In this document: positions 27,538 through 35,412 of the stretch, in pieces
How the letters are laid out: each line of letters starts with the position of its first letter
How positions within the stretch are numbered: position 1 is the first letter of the stretch
Source of the DNA: Chryseobacterium sp. 6424
GTDB lineage: Bacteria > Bacteroidota > Bacteroidia > Flavobacteriales > Weeksellaceae
Direction: 5' to 3'
Assembly: GCF_003692615.1 (NCBI RefSeq)
Contig: NZ_CP023540.1
Coordinates: 930,001 to 994,000 of the forward strand
DNA: 64,000 nucleotides
The notes under the pieces: generated by a model
Databases searched by the model: none
The model's input: only the letters and a program-made list of their open reading frames with translations
Told to the model about the DNA's origin: nothing
Made by a program: the position numbers and the translations under genes

Positions 27538-27735
27538 TTAATCCCTTTTCACATACCGAAAGTTCGGTTTGATGTTTTTATTCAGAAAATTTCCTTTTGA
27601 ATATGCTTCCCGGAACGCATCGAACACCGCTTGTGGCACATCAAGGTAATGATATACCGCACCGGAGACATACACGATGGTAAGCAGCTCCCGTTCAGGT
27701 TTATAATAATATTTGGCAATGACAGAAGAGGGCAT
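27538..27735 (-). CDS. KTSC domain protein
   Basis: A 65-residue protein consisting almost entirely of a KTSC domain: MPSSVIAKYYYKPERELLTI, then VYVSGAVYHYLDVPQAVFDAF and a C-terminal NKNIKPNFRYVKR. The domain is named for lysyl-tRNA synthetase C-terminal occurrences, and single-domain versions are widespread with unknown function, possibly nucleic-acid binding. The frame is open 26 codons further upstream, but the domain begins at MPSS, so the start at 27735 is used. It is divergent from the cvfB-like gene. Confidence 0.82.
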   Translation of the reverse strand: MPSSVIAKYYYKPERELLTIVYVSGAVYHYLDVPQAVFDAFREAYSKGNFLNKNIKPNFRYVKRD

Positions 27736-27771
27736 GCCGTGGTTGTGCAATTTCTGTTCCTTTAGATTTCT

Positions 27772-27779
27772 TACCTTTG
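27772..27779 (+). promoter_or_regulatory. -7 promoter element for the cvfB-like gene
   Basis: TACCTTTG matches TAnnTTTG, 20 bp upstream of the ATG at 27800. It supports that start over the upstream in-frame ATG at 27713. Confidence 0.5.
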
Positions 27780-27799
27780 CAGCTAAATATACCATCTGT

Positions 27800-28633
27800 A
27801 TGAACATCGGCAAAACCCAACTATTAAAAATCGCTGAAAAAAACTATTCCGGATTTTTTCTGGAAGATGAAAACGGGGAACGCGCTTTCCTACCCAAAAT
27901 TTTTGCCACCGAAAGTGCCGAAATTGGTGATGAAATGGAAGTCTTCGTCTATCAGGATGATGACCGCCTGAAAGCTACTACCGAGAAACCCAATGCCGAA
28001 GTAGGCCAGTTTGCCGTGATGTCTTGTGTACAAAGCTTGCCCAGCGGTGCCTTTATGGACTGGGGAATCATCAAGGATCTCTTTATCCCGTACAAACAAC
28101 AAAAACAGAAGATTGTAGAAGGCAAAAGGTATCTTGTACATGTATATTTTGATGAAAGTGTAGGTTTGATTACCGGTACCACCAGATTCAAACGTAACCC
28201 AACTTATGAAGACTTGCCCTTCCGCAAAGGTGATAAAGTACAACTGATCTTGATGGGTGAGGGAGAACTCGGGTGGAATGTCGTTATCAACCAACAGTAT
28301 ATTGGCTTGGTTTACGGCTCTGATGTGTATAAAAAACTCTTCCCGCTGTCAGAAGAAGTTGGGTACATCAAAGCCATCCGCGAGGACGGTAAAATCGATG
28401 TATCATTACAGCCGGAAGGTTACGAGAATAATGATGAATTTCAGCAAATCATCCTTGATAGGCTTGAGCAGAACTATGGGTTGCTGTACCTTTCAGATAA
28501 ATCGGAGCCCGAGGAAATCAAACAAGAACTTCAGATGAGCAAGAAAAACTTTAAGAAAGCCATTGGCGGACTGTACCGCGATAAGAAAATTGAGATTTTA
28601 GACGACAAAATCCGTTTGATCACCGAAGATTAA
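27800..28633 (+). CDS. cvfB: CvfB-like S1 RNA-binding protein
   Basis: A 277-residue protein with the CvfB layout: tandem S1-like OB folds and a C-terminal winged helix. Segments include GAFMDWGIIKDLFIPYKQQK in the second S1 module, YIGLVYGSDVYKKLF in the third, and the helix SKKNFKKAIGGLYRDKKIEI, which matches the family's terminal domain. In Staphylococcus CvfB binds RNA and affects virulence gene expression; here the role is presumably general RNA binding. It is followed closely by the CAT-like gene. Confidence 0.9.
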   Translation: MNIGKTQLLKIAEKNYSGFFLEDENGERAFLPKIFATESAEIGDEMEVFVYQDDDRLKATTEKPNAEVGQFAVMSCVQSLPSGAFMDWGIIKDLFIPYKQQKQKIVEGKRYLVHVYFDESVGLITGTTRFKRNPTYEDLPFRKGDKVQLILMGEGELGWNVVINQQYIGLVYGSDVYKKLFPLSEEVGYIKAIREDGKIDVSLQPEGYENNDEFQQIILDRLEQNYGLLYLSDKSEPEEIKQELQMSKKNFKKAIGGLYRDKKIEILDDKIRLITED

Positions 28634-28698
28634 CGGAAGTCTGTCTTCCTATCGAACATCCTGTAAGATTGGGTTTCAATAACAAGCTGAAAATCATT

Positions 28699-29328
28699 AT
28701 GAAAATCATCGATACCGAAACCTGGAACCGAAAGGAACATTTTGAGTTTTTCTCTAAAATGGCCAGCCCATTTTTCGGCATCACCGCTGAGGTAGATTGT
28801 ACGGAGACGTACCGTAATGCAAAAGAAAGGAACCAATCTTTCTTTGCCACTTATCTACACAAATCAATGTTGGCGGTAAATACCGTAGAAGAGCTGAAAC
28901 TGCGCATCGCCGATAATCAGGTTGTGCTTTATGATTCGGTAGATGCCGGCGCGACCATTGCACGGGCAGACGGTACTTTTGCTTTTATTTTCGTGAAGTT
29001 TTCAGCAGACTTCCAGACTTTTGCCAAAGAACTGCGGAGAGAGATTGCGGAAGTGCAGAACTCTACTGGCTTAAGATTGAATGATGACGACACAAAAACC
29101 GGGCTGATACGCCATTCTACCTTGCCCTGGCTTTCGTTCACCGCTATTCTGCATCCCACTAATTTTAATAGGAATGATGCTGTCCCGAAGATTACCTTCG
29201 GAAAGATCGTTGATAGGGAAGGCCGAAAGTTCCTGCCGGTTTCGGTGGAGGCCCATCATGGGTTGGCAGATGGCTACCATATCGCAAAATATTTTGCGGC
29301 ATTTCAACGTCAACTGGATATTAATTAG
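28699..29328 (+). CDS. Chloramphenicol acetyltransferase-like acyltransferase
   Basis: A 209-residue protein matching the CAT trimer family: N-terminal TWNRKEHFEFFSKMASPFF, the segment LPWLSFTAILHPTNF holding the structural Ser, and the catalytic HHGLADGYH (HHxxxDG) near the C terminus. Length is close to classical CAT (about 215). Many Bacteroidota chromosomes carry such homologues without proven drug resistance, so the substrate should be called unknown. The start at MKIIDTETWNR was chosen over an in-frame ATG ten codons upstream because it matches the family's N terminus. Confidence 0.88.
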   Translation: MKIIDTETWNRKEHFEFFSKMASPFFGITAEVDCTETYRNAKERNQSFFATYLHKSMLAVNTVEELKLRIADNQVVLYDSVDAGATIARADGTFAFIFVKFSADFQTFAKELRREIAEVQNSTGLRLNDDDTKTGLIRHSTLPWLSFTAILHPTNFNRNDAVPKITFGKIVDREGRKFLPVSVEAHHGLADGYHIAKYFAAFQRQLDIN

Positions 29329-29419
29329 GCTTAAAGCATTTAAAGCTATTGAAGGGATCAAAAAGCCAGATTCGGGTAATATCTTCTAAATTGCAGGAAA
29401 CGCTGAGCCGAAACATAAT

Positions 29420-29448
29420 AAAAGAGCAGTTCATCAAACTGCTCTTTT
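29420..29448. terminator. Bidirectional terminator between the CAT-like gene and tRNA-Pro
   Basis: AAAAGAGCAGTT-CATCA-AACTGCTCTTTT is a perfect 12-bp stem with a 5-nt loop, followed by six T on the plus strand and T-rich sequence on the minus strand. It begins 4 bp past the tRNA 3' end and can serve both convergent units. Confidence 0.92.
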
Positions 29449-29452
29449 TTCG

Positions 29453-29526
29453 TCGGGATGACTGGATTCGAACCAGCGACCCCTTGCACCCCATGCAAGT
29501 ACGCTACCGGGCTGCGCTACATCCCG
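29453..29526 (-). tRNA. tRNA-Pro (anticodon GGG)
   Basis: The minus strand folds as a 74-nt tRNA without encoded CCA. The acceptor stem is CGGGATG/CATCCCG with discriminator A. The D arm is GCGC...GCGT. The anticodon stem CTTGC/GCAAG encloses the loop ATGGGGT, so U33 is followed by GGG and G37. The T arm contains GGTTCGAATCC. The GGG anticodon and G37 identify proline. A consensus promoter lies directly upstream. Confidence 0.96.
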
Positions 29527-29533
29527 CGCGGTG

Positions 29534-29563
29534 CAAAAGTATTAAATAGTTTGGCAATCTCAA
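29534..29563 (-). promoter_or_regulatory. Full Bacteroidota sigma-A promoter of tRNA-Pro
   Basis: On the minus strand TTG is followed after exactly 19 bp by TACTTTTG, matching TTG-N19-TAnnTTTG. The -7 element ends 7 bp before the mature tRNA 5' end. It is one of the two best promoters in the window and fixes the consensus used for the weaker calls. Confidence 0.85.
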
Positions 29564-29614
29564 AATGATTTTCAGTGTTGGGCACAGATACAGATATACA
29601 TCGCCGCAGCCTGC

Positions 29615-29971
29615 TCAATCCTTCCGCACCAGCAAGATCCAATCATCTTCCAGGTATTTATAACCAATATCATACACGAAGCGGTATTCGGCGCCGTTTT
29701 TATAGACTTTCAGGCTTGTAAAATAGCTGAAATCAAAACCCTCGGCCATGAGTTTATTGCGGGTAGTTTTGGCTTTGCCTTCAATGAATTTCTGTTCAGA
29801 AAGGATGCGGTGATTCTTGCGCAGCTTATTGTTGATGTTGCGCATCAGGTTAGTGGAATCTTTGTTGTGTTTGTTGTTGTAGGCGTTCCGGCAACCGTCG
29901 TTACAGAATTTCTTATCGCTGCGACCGATGATTTTCTCGCCACATTCCAGGCAGTCTTGCATAGCGATCAT
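29615..29971 (-). CDS. Small zinc-ribbon protein of unknown function
   Basis: A 118-residue basic protein with an N-terminal CLECGEKIIGRSDKKFCNDGC (Cys pairs C-x2-C and C-x3-C), typical of DUF2116-like zinc ribbons, followed by a helical NKHNKDSTNLMRNINNKLRK stretch. The C-terminal half is a predicted alpha/beta segment (YRFVYDIGYKYLEDDWILLV). It recurs in flavobacteria as an uncharacterised protein. A second possible start lies three codons downstream. It neighbours tRNA-Pro and the 42-bp repeat array. Confidence 0.75.
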   Translation of the reverse strand: MIAMQDCLECGEKIIGRSDKKFCNDGCRNAYNNKHNKDSTNLMRNINNKLRKNHRILSEQKFIEGKAKTTRNKLMAEGFDFSYFTSLKVYKNGAEYRFVYDIGYKYLEDDWILLVRKD

Positions 29972-30057
29972 TTGATTTTCAAATATATAAATTTATTCTT
30001 TTACAGACGGGAATAATCAATATTTGCTAAGGAATTTATCTAATTATCATTAAAATT

Positions 30058-30224
30058 GTTGCAGGTCTGCTTTGACTTTTCCGGAACACCGGAAAGCCTG
30101 TTACACGCGTGTTTGGCGTTTTCGGGGACACCCGAAAGGTTGTTGCAGGGGTGCGTGGAGTTTTCGGGAACACCCGAAAGGTTGTTGCAGGGGTGCTTTA
30201 AACTTTCGGGTGATTAAAGAGGTT
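30058..30224. repeat. 42-bp tandem repeat array (4 units) with a hairpin in each unit
   Basis: Units start at 30058, 30100, 30142 and 30184, each opening GTTGCAGG or GTTACACG. Units 2 and 3 share 34 of 42 positions; unit 1 is more diverged and unit 4 is degenerate and 41 bp. Units 1-3 each contain a 7-bp hairpin with loop RACA. In unit 1 it is TTTCCGG/CCGGAAA; in units 2 and 3 it is TTTCGGG/CCCGAAA, so both arms changed together. No reading frame through the array gives a convincing protein. The array occupies most of the 333-bp gap before the SMI1/KNR4 gene. Confidence 0.85.
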
Positions 30225-30304
30225 GTTTTTTTTTGAATTTTCAGAGTTTGCTGTAATTTGAGGTTGCGCGACGGTCACCCTTGTTAGCGGCTGCTTTTGT
30301 CGGT

Positions 30305-30970
30305 TTATATCTTCAATTCATTGAGTTCAGTTTCAAGTTTTCGCTTAGTCTGAATATAGCTTTTTAGGTCAATTTTTTCTTCGTCTTTGTCCTTTTTAAT
30401 TTTTTTAAGCGCTTTGTAGATTTCAGTTATTCTCATTCCCTTTTCAGTAGGTTCTGCTCGTTGATAAAGTATATCGAGCTCTTCTTCTATGTTTATGGTC
30501 TTGCTTAAAACCTCTTCTAAAGTCCGGCCAAGGACAACTGAACTTTCATATTCTAAGTCGCCGGCTCCAACTGCTACAATTTTAATGTCTGTTAAGTCTC
30601 TGAAATCGTAAGCGTAAAATGTCCCTCCACCATTAAATGCAATTGGTAAAAAATAGGGTGTCGACAATGGAAAACCGTAGGCGAAATAATAATAGCGAAT
30701 ATCTTGCAAGGAAAAATATCCAAATTCTCTGTCTCCGTTTATTATTCCACCGCCATTTGAGTATTCCAAAAGCTCACGAAATTCCGTTGTCAATGTGAGG
30801 TTTTTAGGAATTATGAGTTTCTCGTAATCTAGGAATTCTGGATAAAGTTTTTTAATGTCAGGATACAGTTTAATTTCTTCTTCAGTCACATATTCAGAGA
30901 AATAACTGGCGATCGGAACTTCCTTGAGTCCGTCTTGTTTGTTGGAAAAAGCAAATTTGTTATACCACAT
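30305..30970 (-). CDS. SMI1/KNR4 family protein
   Basis: A 221-residue protein. The central part (about 40-150) resembles SMI1/KNR4 (SUKH) domains: LPEFLDY-like start, FRELLEYSNGGGIINGDREF, YFSLQDIRYY, FLPIAFNGGGTFYAYDFRD. A charged coiled C-terminal extension (KKIKKDKDEEKIDL...) follows. SUKH proteins often act as immunity proteins against nuclease or deaminase toxins, but no toxin gene is adjacent here. The ATG at 30970 gives the family-like MWYNKFAF start; an in-frame ATG exists 11 codons upstream. Base composition is more AT-rich than the flanking core genes, suggesting acquisition. Confidence 0.82.
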   Translation of the reverse strand: MWYNKFAFSNKQDGLKEVPIASYFSEYVTEEEIKLYPDIKKLYPEFLDYEKLIIPKNLTLTTEFRELLEYSNGGGIINGDREFGYFSLQDIRYYYFAYGFPLSTPYFLPIAFNGGGTFYAYDFRDLTDIKIVAVGAGDLEYESSVVLGRTLEEVLSKTINIEEELDILYQRAEPTEKGMRITEIYKALKKIKKDKDEEKIDLKSYIQTKRKLETELNELKI

Positions 30971-31031
30971 TTTATTGTGTTGGGTGTGACTGTAAAGTTG
31001 CAACTAACGGTTTGGAGCTTTGCGAGGGAGC

Positions 31032-31124
31032 GGATTTTAGCACCAAAGTTTAAAAGAAGTGCGAATGCTTAAATTTACTAAAAAGTTTTATACGAAGCAC
31101 TTAAACTGCTCTTTTGCAAAATCC
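31032..31124. repeat. 93-bp imperfect inverted repeat upstream of the SMI1/KNR4 gene
   Basis: The left arm has GGATTTT, GTTTAA and AAGTGC in order; the right arm carries their complements in reverse order, making a long interrupted hairpin with arms about 30 nt. It is preceded at 31003 by CTAACGGTTTGG. From memory, such CTAACGG...GTTAGCGG-bounded palindromes flank single-gene cassettes in Bacteroidota islands. The gene's other side carries TTGTTAGCGGCTG near 30279. The rest of 31004-31253 shows no gene. Confidence 0.5.
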
Positions 31125-31253
31125 TGGTTACAGTCTGGCGTTCTTGTTTTTCGTGTTGGTTATGTTTTTACTGTAGTGCATTTTATGGTTTTTCAGAATT
31201 AATCGTAAAAATCTTAACTTTTCTCGTTGCAGTTTTGATGATTTTAAGTATCT

Positions 31254-31962
31254 TTGTCAAAGATGATAACCAAAGAGCAAATAAAAAATACTGGTGCGAC
31301 CTTTACACCGAAAGAACTTGCAGTTTTTTTGGCTGACAGAATTGCGTTGTATGCTCAACCAATAAATAACCGTATTCTTGACCCTGCTTGTGGAGAAGGG
31401 GAATTATTAATTGCAATGGGAGAAGCCCTGAATGAAAAAGCAATTGATTTTTCGCTAACTGGTTATGATGCAAATGAACAGTATTTGAGTTTTGCCAAAG
31501 ACCGTTTATTTTGTTTTGGAAAGGATAAATCTGATTTAGTTCACAAAGATTTTTTACTATCTGTTGATGTGCCGAGTTCACAAAATACTCCGTCATTATT
31601 TCATGAATGTACATCTTCTGTTAATAATTCATTTGATATTGTAATTGCGAATCCGCCTTAAAGAATCTGATGTCGAAAAACTTTTCTTGATTCAAGGAAT
31701 TGCCAATTCAAAACTAATGACAAAATACCACGATTTGGTGTTTAACAACAAATTATATTCGGGCAGAAGAAGATACTTTACTCAGTATGTAGAGAAATAC
31801 ACGTTACCCGATTTTAATTCAGAGGTTGCGAAGGGAATAATTGCTATCGTCAAAGAGTTAAATCAATTTAACGATAAAACAGTCATTTCTGATTTGGAAA
31901 ATCAGTTAGAAATTGCTGTTGCCAAATCGTTTGGAGTTGAACCTGTTTTTACTTTGGATTAA
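31254..31962 (+). pseudogene. Adenine-specific DNA methyltransferase of a type II RM system, internally deleted
   Basis: The first 135 codons encode the N-terminal part of an N6-adenine methylase: TGATFTPKELAVFLADRI, the SAM motif I ILDPACGEGELL and motif IV IVIANPP. A TAA stop follows immediately where NPPY/F should continue. The sequence resumes in another frame (from about 31660, LKESDVEKLFLIQGIANSK) with the C-terminal part of the same family, ending VEPVFTLD. The middle of the protein, including most of the target-recognition region, is missing. It converges on the nuclease gene, overlapping its 3' end by 14 bp. Probably inactive. Confidence 0.85.
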
Positions 31963-33065
31963 AAACGGATTTTCCATTTTGACTTTTAAAAAACGACATT
32001 GGTATTGCTCGCTGACATTTGTAACTTTCTGCACTCACATAAGAAAATAATTCCCCTAATTTCTCGCCGGGCGAAAGTATAATTCCTTCGATTATTTCTG
32101 TTTTTGGGTTTGTCAATGCTATCAAATAACGGACATCAAAGGTTGTCAAGCCTGAATCCTCAATAACAATCTCCTCTTTTTCCGGCGAAAATTTACCTAA
32201 ATCTACGGTTGGACTATCCTGAACTTTAACTTCCAAAAGTCGATTTCGAATATCAGGAAAAGCTCCATACAAAAGGTCGTTTTCATTCACTTCGTAACCT
32301 AACAATTCAAGAACTTTTTTTCTAATGCTTGTCCTCTATTTTTGGTAGCCGCTGCATCTAATTTGAAACCAATTAGTTTTTCAGCAACCATTTTCTTCAA
32401 TAAACTAATAGAAAACAAATTTTTAATACTCGGTTCTTCTACCATTCCCGATTTTGGTGGTTCGTATTCTTGTCGAATTTGATAGGAGAGTTTTTTAGAA
32501 TCTGGAAATGAAAGGATTTTATCTTCTCGCTCGTAAATTTCTTTTCTTACTTTGCTCGAAATTAAAAGTTGGTGTTTAATTGTAGGTTTACCAAACTTGC
32601 CAAACTTCTGTTCAATGTATTGAGGAGTAAGAATAATAACCGAAGCAATTTTGTTATTTTCCGTATCAATTGTCACAAAAACAAAACGAACATCAGTACA
32701 TTTCAGACTTTCGCCCGATTCGTATTTTACCAATAATGTTTCCGTTGCTGGAATTCTATTCCAAACTTACAGGTTATATGATGCTCCACTTGTAACAATA
32801 TAGGAGTCGATAAATTCACGAGTAATTTTAGGGACGCCTTTCGCTTTTGGTGGACAATTTCAAATTGTCCTGGTTCGGCTAATTCGGGTAATGGATGTTT
32901 TTCTAAAGTCGAAGCGATCAATTTACGAATATTTGAGCCGTCTGTTCTCGTTTTACCGGTTAAGGTGAATGGTTGTCCAACTAATTCAGAAAAGTATTTT
33001 GCTAATGTGTCTGATTTAGTCAGTATTGCAACTGACTTTGGTGGAATTTTAAGTTCTTTATTCAT
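31949..33065 (-). pseudogene. Type II restriction endonuclease broken by two frameshifts
   Basis: Three consecutive reading-frame pieces (33065-32727, 32733-32299, 32305-31949) together encode one protein of about 370 residues. The last piece has the nuclease core: LLGYEVNENDLLYGAFPDIR followed by RLLEVKVQ, a PD-x(n)-ExK motif. The first shift lies near 32745 (after FGIEF). The second lies in a 7-base A run near 32316, where eight A would restore EKKVLELLGYE. It overlaps the controller gene by 4 bp and so would be co-expressed with it. Recognition specificity cannot be inferred. The homopolymer shift could be a sequencing error; the first cannot be explained that way as easily. Confidence 0.8.
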
Positions 33066-33301
33066 TCTTCAATATTCAATAAAACGGGAACTTTTATTTT
33101 TAAGGCTTTTGCGATTTTTCGTAGATTGATGACGGAGATATTCCTTTCGCCTCTCTCAACAGAACCGATATATGTTCTATCAAGCTCGCATTCAAAAGCT
33201 AATTTTTCTTGAGATAAGTAGGCTTTAGTACGAAGCTCTCGTATTTGGTTTCCTATTCGTTCTAAATAGGCTTTCTCATCTTTAGAATATGTTGTAGCCA
33301 T
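33062..33301 (-). CDS. XRE-family regulator, RM controller (C protein)-like
   Basis: A 79-residue helix-turn-helix protein: RIGNQIRELRTKAYLSQEKLAFECELDRTYIGSVERGERN is a complete XRE fold, followed by VINLRKIAKALKIKVPVLL. The size and the position directly upstream of, and 4 bp overlapping with, the nuclease match C proteins that time nuclease expression in type II systems. It appears intact although both enzymes of the system are broken. Its likely operator would be in the 33.3-33.4 kb region, where I could not identify a clear C box. Confidence 0.88.
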   Translation of the reverse strand: MATTYSKDEKAYLERIGNQIRELRTKAYLSQEKLAFECELDRTYIGSVERGERNISVINLRKIAKALKIKVPVLLNIEE

Positions 33302-33767
33302 TCACAATTATTTGGGTCAAATTTCCGAAATAGATGTAAATAAGTCCACGGACTATGAGTATCAAGTATAGAATGTTCAAAATAGACTGTTTTGAAACTT
33401 TTTAGGAGAAAGAAATAGTTAGGCTACAGCGAAACTGTCTTTTTTGCCTTAAATGTTGAGGTGGTAATGGTCATCCCACATTTGCCTGTAACAGTTCGGT
33501 ATTTTTGTTGGCGAGGAATATCTCAAGGAACGGTCATCTTGCATATAAGTCCAATATAAGTCCAATGAAAATCCATTATAAATCTAATAAGCTATTGGAG
33601 TTATAATGCTGTGATGTTGTAGAAATAATTGAGTTGAATCGAACTACGGGCGATGCCTGTGTTGAAAGTGAGAAGCGCAGTGCAATAATCTTCGTTGATA
33701 GCCGCAAAACCGCTAACGTTATAATAGTATAGTTAATTAAATCTGCGCATAAACACCGCAAGGGCCC
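33302..33767. other. 466-bp gene-free island margin
   Basis: No supported gene lies here. It holds an 11-bp tandem duplication (ATATAAGTCCA twice, 33543-33564) and near 33708 the sequence GCAAAACCGCTAACGTTATAA, whose CGCTAAC core matches the flank of the SMI1/KNR4 cassette. It probably marks the right edge of the accessory stretch before the SulP gene. Confidence 0.45.
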
Positions 33768-35312
33768 TTAATCCTTCTCACTTACCATATACTCCGGATC
33801 TTCAGCGATGTTCACCTCGATGATGGCGTCGGCGTTTTTCAGGAGTTTGATGGAGTCGGGGCTGAGGTGTTGCAGTCGCACGGTTTTTCCCAGCTTGCTG
33901 TAGCGGCGGGAGAGGCTGTTCAGCGCTTCAATGGCCGACATATCTACCACGCGGCTATCTTTAAAATCAATAACAATTTCCGCAGGGTCACCGGCAGGAT
34001 CAAACTTCTCCGCAAAACCCGCCACAGAACCGAAAAACAGCGGGCCGTATATTTCGTAATGCTTCACGCCGTTTTCATCCACATGCTTTCTCGCACGGAT
34101 TCTTTTGGCGTTGTCCCACGCGAAAACCAATGCGGAAATAATCACACCAATCAGCACCGCCAGTGCCAGATTGTGAAGGAAAACCGTGATCAAAGTCACC
34201 ACGATCATCACAAAAATATCCGATTTTGGCATCCGTTTGAAAATCCTAAGGCTGGTCCATTCAAAAGTGCCGATGGCCACCATGATCATCACGCCGGTCA
34301 GAGCCGCCATCGGCAGTTTCCCGATCACTGGGGCGCCAACCAGGATGATGGCCAGAATGGTGAGTGCCGCCACAATTCCTGAAAGCCTTGCGCGCGAACC
34401 TGCGGAAAGATTCACCAAAGTTTGCGCGATCATCGGGCAGCCGCCCATTCCGTAGAAAAATCCGTTCAGGATATTGGCGCCGCCCTGCGCGACACATTCG
34501 CGGTTCGAATTGCCTTTGGTTCCGGTGATTTCATCGACGAGATTCAATGTTAGAAGTCCTTCCGTTAAACCTACTGCTGCCATAATCGCGGCATACGGAA
34601 AAATCACCTGCAGCGTCTCGAACGTGAACGGGATATTCGGGATATGGAATGGCGGCAGGCTGCCGCTTACCGAGGCGATGTCTTCCACGCGTTTGGTGTC
34701 GATATTAAAGATCATCACCAGCGCGAAAACCACCATGATGGCCACCAGTGAAGCCGGAATCTTTTTGGTAAATTTCGGCCACAGCACCACGATGACAATG
34801 GTGAGCGCGACGAGTCCGGACATGATTAGAAACGGTGTTCCGGTAAGCCATTCGGTGTGTCCGTTCGTGGAGACTTTAAATTGCTCGAACTGCGACATAA
34901 AGATGACGATCGCCAGACCATTTACAAAACCGAACATCACGGGTTGTGGCACCAGCCTTACAAATTTGCCGAGTTTGAACAAGCCGACAAGGATCTGCAG
35001 CACGCCCGCCAGGGCGATAGCGCCAAAAACATACTCAAGGCCGTGGGATTTCATCAGCGCGATCAGTACGATCACGGTGGCACCCGCGCCGCCGGATATG
35101 AGTCCGGGCCTTCCACCAAAAATAGCCGTTACCAACCCCATGATAAAAGCGCCGTACAAACCCACCAAGGGCGGAAAGCCCGCCAGTATCGCGAACGACA
35201 GCGATTCCGGAATCATGGTCATCGCCACGGTAAGCCCGGCCAGGATTTCAGTGCGGTAATTTACTTTCTGGGAAAAATCGAAGAGGTTGAGTAAGGTTTT
35301 AGTCTGCGCCAT
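33768..35312 (-). CDS. SulP family inorganic anion transporter
   Basis: A 514-residue membrane transporter with 12-14 helices and a C-terminal STAS domain (about 435-510; IVIDFKDSRVVDMSAIEALN). SulP proteins carry sulfate, bicarbonate or related anions, usually with Na+ or H+. Family motifs include MTMIPESLSFAILAGFPPLVGLYGAF near the N terminus and FFYGMGGCPMIAQTLVN in the transport core. The start at MAQTKTLLNLFDF was preferred to an in-frame ATG 13 codons upstream. It stands alone. The substrate cannot be decided from sequence. Confidence 0.93.
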   Translation of the reverse strand: MAQTKTLLNLFDFSQKVNYRTEILAGLTVAMTMIPESLSFAILAGFPPLVGLYGAFIMGLVTAIFGGRPGLISGGAGATVIVLIALMKSHGLEYVFGAIALAGVLQILVGLFKLGKFVRLVPQPVMFGFVNGLAIVIFMSQFEQFKVSTNGHTEWLTGTPFLIMSGLVALTIVIVVLWPKFTKKIPASLVAIMVVFALVMIFNIDTKRVEDIASVSGSLPPFHIPNIPFTFETLQVIFPYAAIMAAVGLTEGLLTLNLVDEITGTKGNSNRECVAQGGANILNGFFYGMGGCPMIAQTLVNLSAGSRARLSGIVAALTILAIILVGAPVIGKLPMAALTGVMIMVAIGTFEWTSLRIFKRMPKSDIFVMIVVTLITVFLHNLALAVLIGVIISALVFAWDNAKRIRARKHVDENGVKHYEIYGPLFFGSVAGFAEKFDPAGDPAEIVIDFKDSRVVDMSAIEALNSLSRRYSKLGKTVRLQHLSPDSIKLLKNADAIIEVNIAEDPEYMVSEKD

Positions 35313-35412
35313 AGGACTGCAAAAATAACGCTTTGGAGAGCAAAAACGCACACAGACTTTGCACTTTAAAGCATTAATTTTTTAAGGCTACTCAGTATTT
35401 TCAGCGGCATCT

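Noticed and set aside
30058..30224. Possible CRISPR array
   Set aside because: The units are contiguous tandem repeats without unique spacers, only four copies, and no cas genes are in the window.
30270..31140. Integron attC sites flanking the SMI1/KNR4 gene
   Set aside because: The boundary sequences do not fit the attC core consensus RYYYAAC/GTTRRRY, and no integron integrase is visible.
29453..33767. tRNA-Pro as the integration site of the accessory stretch
   Set aside because: The tRNA 3' end faces away from the accessory region, no direct repeat of the tRNA end was seen at the other edge, and no integrase is present.
34474..35259. Plus-strand open frame (261 codons) opposite the SulP gene
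   Set aside because: Antisense to a clear transporter, Thr/Ser/Pro-rich translation typical of a shadow frame, no supporting promoter.
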